A stretch of DNA of 64,000 nucleotides from Buttiauxella gaviniae ATCC 51604 (lineage in GTDB: Bacteria; Pseudomonadota; Gammaproteobacteria; Enterobacterales; Enterobacteriaceae): positions 248,001-312,000 of the forward strand of contig NZ_LXEP01000015.1 of NCBI RefSeq assembly GCF_001654835.1. Reading direction: 5' to 3'. The translations under genes were made by a program, and so were the position numbers. The stretch's first letter is position 1. Every line of letters begins with the position of its first letter. Of the stretch, positions 46,298 to 55,069 are shown piece by piece. The notes under the pieces were generated by a model. It was given only the letters and a program-made list of their open reading frames with translations, had not been told where the DNA came from and searched no databases.

Positions 46298-46684
46298 ATG
46301 TCTCGTATTATCAGCACCGAAAACGCCCCAGCAGCAATCGGCCCATATGTTCAGGGTGTCGATCTTGGCAGCATGATTATCACTTCTGGCCAGATCCCAG
46401 TGAACCCAAAAACAGGTACCGTACCGGAAGATGTGGCAGCACAAGCGCGCCAGTCTCTGGAAAACGTGCAGGCGATTGTTGAAGCCGCTGGCCTGAAAGT
46501 TGGCGATATCGTTAAAACGACTGTTTTCGTCAAAGATCTGAATGACTTTGCGACCGTAAATGCAACTTACGAAGCATTCTTTAATGAGCACAAAGCAACT
46601 TTCCCTGCGCGTTCTTGCGTTGAAGTAGCTCGTCTGCCTAAAGATGTGAAGATTGAGATCGAAGCGATTGCCATTCGCCGCTAA
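46298..46684 (+). CDS. ridA: 2-iminobutanoate/2-iminopropanoate deaminase RidA
   Basis: Hydrolyses reactive enamine/imine intermediates released by PLP enzymes such as threonine dehydratase, protecting other PLP enzymes. 128 residues, YjgF/YER057c family; the carboxylate-binding arginine (R105) is in FPARSCVEVARLPKDV, with the family signature ending VEIEAIAIRR. Downstream of pyrBI, as in E. coli, with its own likely promoter. Confidence 0.97.
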   Translation: MSRIISTENAPAAIGPYVQGVDLGSMIITSGQIPVNPKTGTVPEDVAAQARQSLENVQAIVEAAGLKVGDIVKTTVFVKDLNDFATVNATYEAFFNEHKATFPARSCVEVARLPKDVKIEIEAIAIRR

Positions 46685-46693
46685 CGTTTCAAT

Positions 46694-46719
46694 TTTAAGG
46701 CCGCAAACGCGGCCTTAAA
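46694..46719. terminator. Terminator after ridA
   Basis: TTTAAGGCCGC (46694-46704), loop AAAC, GCGGCCTTAAA (46709-46719), then TTTTG; usable from both strands between convergent genes. Confidence 0.85.
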
Positions 46720-46722
46720 TTT

Positions 46723-46752
46723 TGTCGGATGTCGCTACGCCAATCCGACCTA
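46723..46752. repeat. REP unit overlapping the hexosaminidase stop
   Basis: TGTCGGATGTCGCTACGCCA followed by ATCCGACCTA is the inverted counterpart of the unit at 17664-17695; it includes the stop codon of the convergent gene (46750-46752). Confidence 0.78.
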
Positions 46753-49140
46753 TTTCACACTCGCCCGCAACAATTTCTGTAACGGATAGACTGCCGCAAC
46801 AACGACCTCATCTTGCGTTTGTGCCGCATCATCGAGCTGTTTCTGAATCCCCTGAACTTCATCAGTGCTCAACGTTCCCTGTTTTGCTACCAGATCCGTT
46901 AAACGCAGCCCTATTCCCGCCAGTTTATCGACATTTTCAGCCACTGGTTTCAGCGCTTTAAGCTGGTAATTGCCATCGATAAGTTCCAGCACATCTGGCG
47001 TGTTACTTTGCCAGCGAGTAAAAGTACGGCGCAAAGACTCCGCACTGTTGCTGTCTTCCGGGTCAGCCACCAGTTTATCAGCCCACATATCGAGTGAGCG
47101 CACCTGGTTGCTTTCCGCGCCTAGTGCATCAGCAAAACGGTTTAGCGGCTCGAAGTGATGGTAATTCCCGGCCTGGAATTTCAGGTGCTGGCGAGTGTAG
47201 TACTGCGCTGGTTCAACCGCCTGAGCGAGAATCTGCAACGGCATAATCTCCGTCGTGCCCGCAAGGCGCGTCATTTGTTGCGCGGCGGCGGCATGCTGCT
47301 GCAAGCCCACTGAAACCGTCGACCATGCATCTATCGCCTGCAGACGCTGATACATATTATCGATATCTTTCACATCTTCGGCGGACCACAAACGTTCAGC
47401 GACCGCAAAGGCACGCGGCCAAAGCTTGATATCCAGCAGCGGCGATGCGACGTTTTCGGCCCACAGCGCCGCCTCGCCACCGATAATATTGTTCATCTGC
47501 TCAGGTGTTGGCACGACCGGCTGAATGCCATCAGGCACGTCATCTAATTTCTGGCCGGTTGCCGGGTAACGCACATTACCCACCAGCATATAGCCGCTCA
47601 ATTTGTCTTTATCGAGCGTTAATACCGGGCGTGTTTCTCCCATCCAGGTATCGACGGTGAACGTCACCTGGGTTGGGCTCAGCCATTCAATCTCACGTAC
47701 CGCGCGGCGGGATTTACCTTTGAAGTCGATAAAGCCACGCCATGCCGTCTGACTGCTCACCAGAGTGAAACTGCCTTCCACCGCACTGCCTTTTAGGCGC
47801 GGCATATTGAAGAACCAACTTTGCGCGCTGTCTGACTCGGTAAGCTTATCGATCCCATTCAACCCTTGCGGCAGGATCTCATTACGATAGTGGTAAGCCG
47901 TTGATTGCGGTTGATCGAGATAGAAGCCGGTCGACAAAATACCTTTGTAACCGTTCGCCGCGACCATCCCCAGTGCGTCCTGCCCTTGCCAGGATTGGAT
48001 CAGAATACTTTTCGGTAGATCCGGATGGTAGATCTCATCCCAACCCATCATCTGGCGGTGATGTTTTTCGAGGATCTTCTCCAGCCGTTGGTTGAAGTAG
48101 GTCTGCAAAGCGTGCGTGTCGGCAAGATTATGCTGCTTCATAAACGCCTGGATTTGCGATGAATTTTTCCAGTGCTCGTCATCAACTTCATCGCCACCAA
48201 TGTGCAAATAGCTGTCCGGGAAAATGGCCGTCAGCTCGCCAATTAAGGTATCGACAAATTGATAAGCGGCGTCGTTTGTTGGGTTCAGCAGCGGTTTTAA
48301 CACGCCCCAGTGGCGCTCCATTTGATACGGTCCCGGCTCGCTCATCAGTTCCGGGTAGGCCACTGCAATCGCCGACGCATGGCCCGGCAAGTCCATTTCC
48401 GGCACCACTCGAATACCGAGCGATGCGGCGTAGCGCACCACTTCTTTCATTTGCGCCTGAGTGTAGAAATCTCCGTCACTCGCCAGTTGCTGCAATTTCG
48501 GATAGGAGGTGGAGGCAAAACGCCAGCCCTGATCGTCAGTCAAATGCCAGTGCAGAACGTTCATTTTGGCCGCGGCCATGCCGTCTAACTGGCGCAGAAT
48601 ATCTTTGATGGGCATGAAGTGGCGAGCTGAGTCGACTAACAACCCACGCCACGGGAAGCGCGGCTGATCTTTGATAGCCACAAACGGAATGGCGGTGTTT
48701 TCCGGGCCGTTCTGAATGAGCTGTAGCAGGGTTTCCATGCCGCGCATCGCGCCAAAGCGCGTGTTTGCCGTGAGCTTTACGCCGCCAGCAGTGACGCTTA
48801 ACTGGTAGCTTTCATCGCTGTTGAGTTCAGGTAATGAGGCAACGGCTTGTTTGATTTGGATATCAATGGTGGGTTTTGCAGGGTTGGCCTGTGCAGGTTG
48901 TAATTGCCAGCCCGTTTGCTGAGAGATTCTCTGCCGCCAACGGTCAATTGCGCCGGGGAGTTTGTCGCCGCTGATTTTAATGGAAATGGCGTTGTCGAGA
49001 ACCAGCGTCCCTTCTGCGGCCGGGCGGTCAACCTGCTGCGGCCAGGGCATTAATGGTAAATCACCTGCCGGAGCAGCCCTGGCCTGACAAGTTGCAGCAA
49101 TGCAACCTGCCAGCAGGCTCAAACGTATTGATTTAAACAT
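46750..49140 (-). CDS. Beta-N-acetylhexosaminidase, glycoside hydrolase family 20
   Basis: Removes terminal GlcNAc (or GalNAc) from chito-oligosaccharides or glycans by substrate-assisted catalysis. 796 residues: export signal, a GH20b domain (about 28-160), the catalytic barrel beginning RFPWRGLLVDSARHFMP, the acid/base pair D317-E318 in HIGGDEVDDEHW, and a C-terminal extension. The N-terminus has both an L-A-G-C lipobox ending at C13 and a Sec cleavage site near CQARA-A; the very short hydrophobic core before C13 makes ordinary periplasmic export at least as likely. No chb or nag genes adjoin. E. coli K-12 has no counterpart here. Confidence 0.92.
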   Translation of the reverse strand: MFKSIRLSLLAGCIAATCQARAAPAGDLPLMPWPQQVDRPAAEGTLVLDNAISIKISGDKLPGAIDRWRQRISQQTGWQLQPAQANPAKPTIDIQIKQAVASLPELNSDESYQLSVTAGGVKLTANTRFGAMRGMETLLQLIQNGPENTAIPFVAIKDQPRFPWRGLLVDSARHFMPIKDILRQLDGMAAAKMNVLHWHLTDDQGWRFASTSYPKLQQLASDGDFYTQAQMKEVVRYAASLGIRVVPEMDLPGHASAIAVAYPELMSEPGPYQMERHWGVLKPLLNPTNDAAYQFVDTLIGELTAIFPDSYLHIGGDEVDDEHWKNSSQIQAFMKQHNLADTHALQTYFNQRLEKILEKHHRQMMGWDEIYHPDLPKSILIQSWQGQDALGMVAANGYKGILSTGFYLDQPQSTAYHYRNEILPQGLNGIDKLTESDSAQSWFFNMPRLKGSAVEGSFTLVSSQTAWRGFIDFKGKSRRAVREIEWLSPTQVTFTVDTWMGETRPVLTLDKDKLSGYMLVGNVRYPATGQKLDDVPDGIQPVVPTPEQMNNIIGGEAALWAENVASPLLDIKLWPRAFAVAERLWSAEDVKDIDNMYQRLQAIDAWSTVSVGLQQHAAAAQQMTRLAGTTEIMPLQILAQAVEPAQYYTRQHLKFQAGNYHHFEPLNRFADALGAESNQVRSLDMWADKLVADPEDSNSAESLRRTFTRWQSNTPDVLELIDGNYQLKALKPVAENVDKLAGIGLRLTDLVAKQGTLSTDEVQGIQKQLDDAAQTQDEVVVAAVYPLQKLLRASVK

Positions 49141-49266
49141 GAATATTCCTTTAACAATGACGGGCCAGAAAAAAGCAAAAACAATCTGGTAACACGTGTA
49201 GAAATATTCATCAAGGTTATGGCGAGAATCAGCGAGATGCGGATCACATCCCGCTGATTTTTACTG

Positions 49267-49317
49267 CATTCGAGTTGCAGCCAACGCCGCTTCAGCTTGA
49301 AGGATGATGGGTATATT
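49267..49317. repeat. Internally deleted ERIC element beside mgtA
   Basis: ATTCGAGTTGCAGCCAACGC then CTTGAAGGATGATGGGTATA are ERIC ends without the middle, like 21005-21067 but more diverged. It reaches into the mgtA stop codon (49316-49318). Confidence 0.7.
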
Positions 49318-52030
49318 ACTGCCAGCCGTAACGACGGCTGTAGAACCCTTTAACACACTGAGTCAGCGTCATATATCCGGCAAGGATTGCAATCAGCCAT
49401 GGGAAGTAGCTCAGCGGCAGCGCCTGGAGTTGCAGATAACTTGCTAGCGGCGAGAACGGCAGGCCAATCCCAACCACCATCACGACAAGCGTCATCACCA
49501 TCAATGGCCACGCAGCACGACTCTGAATGAACGGAATGCGGCGGGTACGAATCATATGCACAATCAATGTTTGTGACAGTAACCCAACCACGAACCAGCC
49601 AGACTGGAACAGGGTTTGTGCTTCTGGCACGTTTGCCTTGAACACCCACCACATGACGCAGAATGTCAGAATGTCGAAGATGGAGCTTATCGGCCCGAAG
49701 AACACCATAAAGCGGCCTAAATCCGCCGGGTTCCAGCGCTGTGGTTTTTTGATTTGCTCGTCATCAACGTTATCGAACGGAATCGCCACCTGGGAGACAT
49801 CGTATAGCAGGTTCTGAATCAGTAAGTGCAACGGAAGCATTGGCAAGAATGGCAAGAAGGCACTGGCCACCAGCACACTGAACACGTTACCGAAGTTAGA
49901 ACTGGCGGTCATTTTGATGTATTTCAGCATGTTGGCAAAGGTTCTGCGCCCTTCAATCACGCCTTGTTCCAGCACCATCAGACTTTTTTCCAGCAGGATG
50001 ATATCTGCAGCTTCACGCGCAATGTCTACCGCGCCATCCACTGAAATCCCGATGTCGGCGGCGCGCAGTGCTGGCGCGTCATTAATGCCATCGCCCATAA
50101 AGCCGACTACATGCCCTTCGCCACGCAGCAGGCGCACGATACGTTCTTTGTGCATTGGCGTCAGGCGGGCAAACAGCGTGGTACGCAGAGCCAACGCCGC
50201 AAGCTGCTCGTCAGGCATATTTTCGATTTCGCTGCCTGTCACCAACTCGCCCACATCCAGACCCACTTCGCGGCACACTTTCGCGGCCACCAGCTCGCTA
50301 TCTCCAGTCAGGATCTTAACGGCAATGCCGCTGGCTTTAAGTGCTTTCAGCGCAGGTGCGGTGGTTTCTTTCGGTGGATCAAGGAACGCGATGTAGCCTT
50401 CGAGGATCAGATCCGACTCATCAACACGGCCGTAATCTTCACTCCGCGCAGGCAGGAATTTGGTGGCAACAGCGACCACACGTAAACCCTGGCGATTCAG
50501 ATCGTCAGTCACACGGCGAATACGAGCCAACAGAGTTTCACTGAGCGGCACGATCTCATCGCCATAACGAACCTGGGTGCAGACGCTGAGGATCTCCTGC
50601 AGTGCGCCTTTGCAGATCAACTGATGCACTTGCGGCTGTTCGGACACCACGACTGACATACGGCGGCGTTCAAAGTCGAACGGGATCTCATCCACTTTCT
50701 GCCAGCGTGTGGCAGCGTTACGTGCATGATCCTCATCAACACCTTCCAGCACCGCGACATCAAGCAGGTTTTTCAGCCCGGTCTGGTAATGGCTGTTAAG
50801 CCAGGCGGTATGCAGCACCTGGTCGCTCGTGGCACCCAAAATATCGGTGTGCGACTCCAGAATAATGCGATCTTGCGTGAGCGTGCCGGTTTTGTCGGTG
50901 CACAGAATATCCATCGCACCAAAGTTCTGAATAGCATCCAGGTGTTTGACGATCACTTTCTGTTTAGAGAGTTTCACCGCGCCGCGGGCCAGCGTCGAGG
51001 TAACGATCATCGGTAGCATTTCCGGCGTTAAGCCGACCGCAACCGAGAGCGAAAACAGCGCCGCTTCCCACCAGTCACCTTTGGTGAAGCCGTTGATCAG
51101 CAGCACAATTGGTGTCATCACCAGCATAAAGCGGATCAGTACCCAGCTCACACGGCTGATGCCTTTCTGGAACGCATTCGGCTCGCTTTCTTGCTGCGTG
51201 ACACGCCCGGCCAGTTGACCAAACCAGGTATTGCCACCTGTTGAGATGATCATCGCAAGCGCTGTGCCGCTCACCACGTTTGTGCCCATAAAGCACAGCG
51301 TGTCGCATTCCAGCGGGTTGTTGTGCGACATATCACGGCTGATCGCGACCTTTTCAACCGGTAAGGATTCGCCAGTCAGCGAGGCCTGGCCGACGAAGAG
51401 ATCACGCGCTTGTATCACGCGCAGATCCGCCGGGATCATATCGCCTGCCGCCAGTTTAACAATGTCGCCCGGCACCAGGCTTTCGAGCGGGATTTCGATA
51501 AACGCATTTTCACCGCTTTCATTCACTACACGCAGTACGGTCGCGGTGTTGCTGACCATCGCTTTGAGCGTGTCCGCCGCTTTAGTGGAACGCGCTTCCT
51601 GAACGAAGTTGAGCAATGTGGCAATCACCACCATCAGCGCAATGACGCCTGCGGCAAACATATCCTCAGTGGAGTAGGAAACAATGCCGAGAATTGTGAG
51701 CAGGATATTGAAAGGGTTGCGGTAGCAGGTCCAAAGATGAACCCACCACGGCGACGGCTTTTGCGCCGGGATTTGGTTGAGGCCATGAAGCTCAATGGCT
51801 TGTTCAACTTCCTGCGCATTCAGCCCTTCCGGGTGGCTTTTGAAATCGCGATAAAGTTGCTCTTCAGGAGCTGCTGCATATTTCAAGCAGGCTTCGGTCA
51901 GAGAGGCGGGAACCTCTTGAGCATGAGCAACGGTATTGTCATCCGGCATCAGGTCGCGTTGGATCAAGCGACGTGGCAGGTGGCGGCTCAGTTGTGCAAA
52001 CAACTGCCGGGTCAGATTTTTTAACAGCAT
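49316..52030 (-). CDS. mgtA: Magnesium-transporting P-type ATPase MgtA
   Basis: Inner-membrane P3B ATPase importing Mg2+ under starvation. 904 residues, highly collinear with E. coli from about residue 60 on; phosphorylation motif CTDKTGTLTQD, actuator ASLTGESLPVEK, hinge GDGINDAPALRAADIGIS and ten membrane helices ending LTQCVKGFYSRRYGWQ. The N-terminal 50 residues are more variable, a cytoplasmic tail. GAGGGA precedes the ATG. Controlled by a PhoP box and a long leader with an mgtL-type peptide. Confidence 0.97.
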   Translation of the reverse strand: MLLKNLTRQLFAQLSRHLPRRLIQRDLMPDDNTVAHAQEVPASLTEACLKYAAAPEEQLYRDFKSHPEGLNAQEVEQAIELHGLNQIPAQKPSPWWVHLWTCYRNPFNILLTILGIVSYSTEDMFAAGVIALMVVIATLLNFVQEARSTKAADTLKAMVSNTATVLRVVNESGENAFIEIPLESLVPGDIVKLAAGDMIPADLRVIQARDLFVGQASLTGESLPVEKVAISRDMSHNNPLECDTLCFMGTNVVSGTALAMIISTGGNTWFGQLAGRVTQQESEPNAFQKGISRVSWVLIRFMLVMTPIVLLINGFTKGDWWEAALFSLSVAVGLTPEMLPMIVTSTLARGAVKLSKQKVIVKHLDAIQNFGAMDILCTDKTGTLTQDRIILESHTDILGATSDQVLHTAWLNSHYQTGLKNLLDVAVLEGVDEDHARNAATRWQKVDEIPFDFERRRMSVVVSEQPQVHQLICKGALQEILSVCTQVRYGDEIVPLSETLLARIRRVTDDLNRQGLRVVAVATKFLPARSEDYGRVDESDLILEGYIAFLDPPKETTAPALKALKASGIAVKILTGDSELVAAKVCREVGLDVGELVTGSEIENMPDEQLAALALRTTLFARLTPMHKERIVRLLRGEGHVVGFMGDGINDAPALRAADIGISVDGAVDIAREAADIILLEKSLMVLEQGVIEGRRTFANMLKYIKMTASSNFGNVFSVLVASAFLPFLPMLPLHLLIQNLLYDVSQVAIPFDNVDDEQIKKPQRWNPADLGRFMVFFGPISSIFDILTFCVMWWVFKANVPEAQTLFQSGWFVVGLLSQTLIVHMIRTRRIPFIQSRAAWPLMVMTLVVMVVGIGLPFSPLASYLQLQALPLSYFPWLIAILAGYMTLTQCVKGFYSRRYGWQ

Positions 52031-52300
52031 AGTAGTCCCTCGGCCCCACGCAATGCGGAGCCTGGTGACATGCAGGCGCGGCTAATCCTTGCCTTGCAGG
52101 CCAAATAATTTCTTCAGCAGGGACATCGTTGATTGATACAAGATAGATCTCTGCCTTACGCAATCCGGTAAGGCAGTCGCTTCAAAGGCAGTTGCTTCAA
52201 AGAAGGGAGTCTTACCGGATTATTCCTGTCATTACAGGGTCTGGACTGGGATCAGGTTCCATGTCGCCTCCGGTTAAAAGAAAAAGTCATTACACTAATC
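52031..52300 (-). promoter_or_regulatory. mgtA 5' leader (Mg2+/proline-responsive)
   Basis: About 270 transcribed bases between the predicted start near 52300 and the mgtA ATG, close to the 264 of E. coli/Salmonella. It contains the mgtL frame and downstream a strong hairpin, CTGCCTTAC paired with GTAAGGCAG (about 52150-52180). In relatives this leader switches between Rho-dependent termination and readthrough as Mg2+ and proline-tRNA levels change; the same is inferred here. Confidence 0.75.
52213..52263 (-). CDS. mgtL: mgtA leader peptide MgtL
   Basis: Minus-strand frame of 16 codons reading MEPDPSPDPVMTGIIR, preceded by GGAGG (ACCGGAGGCGAC). The start of E. coli/Salmonella MgtL is MEPDPTP; proline codons at 3, 5, 7 and 9 are retained, though the C-terminal half is unrelated. 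Acidic-proline starts are known to destabilise ribosomes at low Mg2+, so stalling or drop-off here would expose or hide mgtA leader structure. Coordinates may be off by one base. Confidence 0.83.
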
Positions 52301-52306
52301 GCGGGC

Positions 52307-52341
52307 ATTCTACACCCGCAAACCTAAACCTGACGTAAACC
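52307..52341 (-). promoter_or_regulatory. PhoP box and -10 of mgtA
   Basis: On the minus strand GGTTTA-N5-GGTTTA (52341-52325) is a perfect PhoP direct repeat, 12 bp upstream of the -10 TAGAAT (52312-52307). This is the class-I arrangement of PhoP-activated promoters and predicts a start near 52300. Confidence 0.9.
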
Positions 52342-52413
52342 AGATTTTTTCCATTGTGGTATTGTTGGCTTGCCTTGATTCTAATGAGCAATTGACTGCC
52401 GGGAACCTAAACG

Positions 52414-53361
52414 ATGCAAAGCCGCCTCACTATCAAAGACATCGCCCGTTTAAGCGGTGTCGGTAAATCCACGGTCTCCCGTGTTCTGAATAATGAAAGC
52501 GGCGTCAGTGCCCGTACACGAGAACGAGTGGAAGCGGTCATGCAGCAAGAGGGTTTCTCCCCTTCCCGCTCGGCGCGTGCCATGCGTGGCCAGAGCGATA
52601 AAGTGGTTGCCATTATTGTGACGCGTCTGGATTCACTCTCCGAAAACCTCGCGGTACAAACCATGCTGCCGTCGCTGTACGAGCAAGGATATGACCCGAT
52701 CATGATGGAAAGCCAGTTCGACCCGGAGCTGGTGGAAGAACATCTTGGCATGCTCAAGCGGCGCAATATCGACGGTGTGATTCTGTTTGGTTTTACCGGC
52801 ATCAACGAAAAAATGCTCACTCCGTGGCAATCGACGCTGGTTCTGATGGCGCGTGATGCCAAGGGCTTTGCTTCCGTTTGTTATGACGACGAAGGCGCTA
52901 TCACCAGCCTGATGGCGAAACTTTATGCCGAGGGCCATCGTCATATTAGTTTTCTTGGCGTGCCGCATAGTGATGTGACAACAGGTTTACGCCGCCATGA
53001 AGCTTATCTCGCCTTCTGCAAACAACGCCAACTGACGCCAAACGTGGCATTGCCGGGGTTGGCGATGAAACAAGGTTACGAACACGTCGCTGAAGTTTTG
53101 TTGCCAGAAACCACCGCCCTGCTATGCGCGACCGACACCCTCGCTCTGGGCGCCAGCAAATATCTACAGGAACACCAACGCACCACGCTGCAACTAGCGA
53201 GCGTCGGTAATACGCCACTGATGAAGTTCCTGCATCCGGAAATCATCACCGTCGACCCTGGCTATGCCGAAGCAGGTCGCCAGGCGGTATTGCAATTGAT
53301 TGGGCAAGTTACGCAAGATCTTGAGTTACGCCAGATAGTCATCCCCTGCACTCTTCAATAA
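52414..53361 (+). CDS. treR: Trehalose operon repressor TreR
   Basis: LacI-family repressor of treBC; inducer trehalose-6-phosphate, anti-inducer trehalose. 315 residues: N-terminal helix-turn-helix and hinge (LTIKDIARLSGVGKSTVSRVLNNESGVSARTRERVEAVM), then a periplasmic-binding-protein-like domain (VAIIVTRLDSLSENLAV). Divergent from mgtA, 125 bases before treB. Confidence 0.96.
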   Translation: MQSRLTIKDIARLSGVGKSTVSRVLNNESGVSARTRERVEAVMQQEGFSPSRSARAMRGQSDKVVAIIVTRLDSLSENLAVQTMLPSLYEQGYDPIMMESQFDPELVEEHLGMLKRRNIDGVILFGFTGINEKMLTPWQSTLVLMARDAKGFASVCYDDEGAITSLMAKLYAEGHRHISFLGVPHSDVTTGLRRHEAYLAFCKQRQLTPNVALPGLAMKQGYEHVAEVLLPETTALLCATDTLALGASKYLQEHQRTTLQLASVGNTPLMKFLHPEIITVDPGYAEAGRQAVLQLIGQVTQDLELRQIVIPCTLQ

Positions 53362-53402
53362 ACGCTCCAAACTCAGGTTTATTGTGATCGTCGCCTTGTT
53401 TC

Positions 53403-53414
53403 GGGAACGTTCCC
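53403..53414. promoter_or_regulatory. TreR operator upstream of treB
   Basis: GGGAACGTTCCC is a perfect 12-bp palindrome 73 bases before the treB start, of the LacI-family operator type. A TGTGA half-site for CRP lies at 53383-53387, but its second half is poor. Confidence 0.75.
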
Positions 53415-53486
53415 ATTTCCGGTAAAAAGATTAAAAGATAACCTTGCTGGCAGATAACTTCTCCCTACCTACTTCGGAACCTCATC

Positions 53487-54905
53487 ATGGCCAAAGTGAA
53501 ACAACAGGATATAGAAAAGCTGATAGACCTAGTCGGCGGACGGGGCAATATCGCAACCGTGAGTCATTGCATTACCCGGCTGCGTTTTGTATTGAACAAC
53601 CCACAAGTAGCTTCACCAAAAGAGATTGAAGAGCTGCCGATGGTAAAAGGCTGCTTTACCAATGCCGGGCAATTCCAGGTCGTGATTGGCCCCGAAGTGG
53701 GTGATTACTATCAGGCGCTGATTGCCGCCACAGGGCACAGCTCCGCAGATAAAGAGCAAGCGAAGCTCGCCGCACGCCAGAACATGAAATGGCACGAGCA
53801 GTTAATTTCCCACTTCGCCGAGATCTTCTTCCCGCTGTTACCAGCTTTGATCAGCGGTGGTTTGATCCTCGGCTTCCGTAATGTGATTGGCGATTTGCCA
53901 ATGAGCAACGGGCTTACGCTCGCGCAAATGCACCCTTCACTGCAATCGATCTACGACTTCTTATGGCTGATTGGCGAAGCTATTTTCTTCTATCTGCCGG
54001 TCGGTATTTGCTGGTCAGCTGTGCGGAAAATGGGTGGAACGCCTATCCTTGGGATTGTACTTGGCGTCACGCTCGTCTCCCCACAACTTATGAATGCCTA
54101 TGAATTAGGTAGCAAAATTCCTGAAGTGTGGAATTTTGGCTGGTTCACCATCGAAAAAGTGGGCTACCAGGCACAGGTGATTCCAGCACTGCTGGCAGGT
54201 CTTGCTCTTGGCTTTATTGAGACGCGTCTGAAACGCATCGTGCCAGATTACCTCTATCTTGTAATAGTGCCTGTTTGTTCACTGATTCTGGCGGTATTTC
54301 TGGCGCATGCGTTTATCGGCCCGTTTGGTCGTTGGATTGGCGACGGTGTGGCCTTTGCGGTTCGCCACCTGATGACCGGCAGTTTTGCGCCGATAGGTGC
54401 AGCACTGTTTGGCTTCCTGTACGCACCGCTGGTGATTACCGGCGTGCATCAGACAACACTCGCCATCGACATGCAGATGATTCAGAGCATGGGTGGCACA
54501 CCGGTTTGGCCACTGATTGCACTGTCTAACATTGCTCAGGCGTCAGCGGTTGTCGGCATCATTATTTGCAGCCGTAAACATAACGAACGTGAGATTTCAG
54601 TTCCGGCAGCGATTTCCGCCTACCTCGGTGTTACCGAACCGGCGATGTACGGCATCAACCTGAAATACCGCTTCCCGATGCTGTGCGCAATGGTTGGTTC
54701 AGGGCTTGCAGGCTTGTTGTGTGGCCTGAGCGGCGTGATGGCAAACGGGATTGGCGTTGGCGGCTTGCCTGGCATTCTGTCCATTCAGCCACGTTACTGG
54801 GAAGTTTATTCCCTGGCGATTCTGATTGCGGTGATTGTGCCAATCGTACTGACCAGCGTGATGTATAAACGCAAATACCGTCAGGGCACGTTGTTGGTGG
54901 TGTAG
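53487..54905 (+). CDS. treB: PTS trehalose-specific EIIBC component
   Basis: Imports and phosphorylates trehalose to trehalose-6-phosphate. 472 residues: EIIB domain with phospho-cysteine C28 (VSHCITRLRFVL), then the EIIC membrane domain (FFPLLPALISGGLILGFRNV, GVHQTTLAIDMQ, AAISAYLGVTEPAMYGINLKYRFP). No EIIA domain; as in E. coli it should depend on the glucose EIIA (Crr). First gene of treBC. Confidence 0.97.
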   Translation: MAKVKQQDIEKLIDLVGGRGNIATVSHCITRLRFVLNNPQVASPKEIEELPMVKGCFTNAGQFQVVIGPEVGDYYQALIAATGHSSADKEQAKLAARQNMKWHEQLISHFAEIFFPLLPALISGGLILGFRNVIGDLPMSNGLTLAQMHPSLQSIYDFLWLIGEAIFFYLPVGICWSAVRKMGGTPILGIVLGVTLVSPQLMNAYELGSKIPEVWNFGWFTIEKVGYQAQVIPALLAGLALGFIETRLKRIVPDYLYLVIVPVCSLILAVFLAHAFIGPFGRWIGDGVAFAVRHLMTGSFAPIGAALFGFLYAPLVITGVHQTTLAIDMQMIQSMGGTPVWPLIALSNIAQASAVVGIIICSRKHNEREISVPAAISAYLGVTEPAMYGINLKYRFPMLCAMVGSGLAGLLCGLSGVMANGIGVGGLPGILSIQPRYWEVYSLAILIAVIVPIVLTSVMYKRKYRQGTLLVV

Positions 54906-54930
54906 ATTTTTGGTGGTTCAATTTTTAACT

Positions 54931-55054
54931 TATGCCCTAAATAATTCGAGTTGCAGCAAGGCGGCAAGAGAGCTCATTCTCAGGAGCTTACTAAAGTAAG
55001 TGACTGGGGTGAGCGAGCGCATCCAACACAGTTGCGGCTCGAAGTATGACGGGC
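54931..55054. repeat. Full-length ERIC element between treB and treC
   Basis: About 124 bp running from TATGCCCTAAATAATTCGAG to GGCTCGAAGTATGACGGGC. It includes AAGTAAGTGACTGGGGTGAG (beginning at 54995), the conserved ERIC core. It fills almost the whole 164-base gap within a cotranscribed operon and can fold as a long hairpin in the mRNA. Confidence 0.93.
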
Positions 55055-55069
55055 GTTTAGGAAAGTGCT

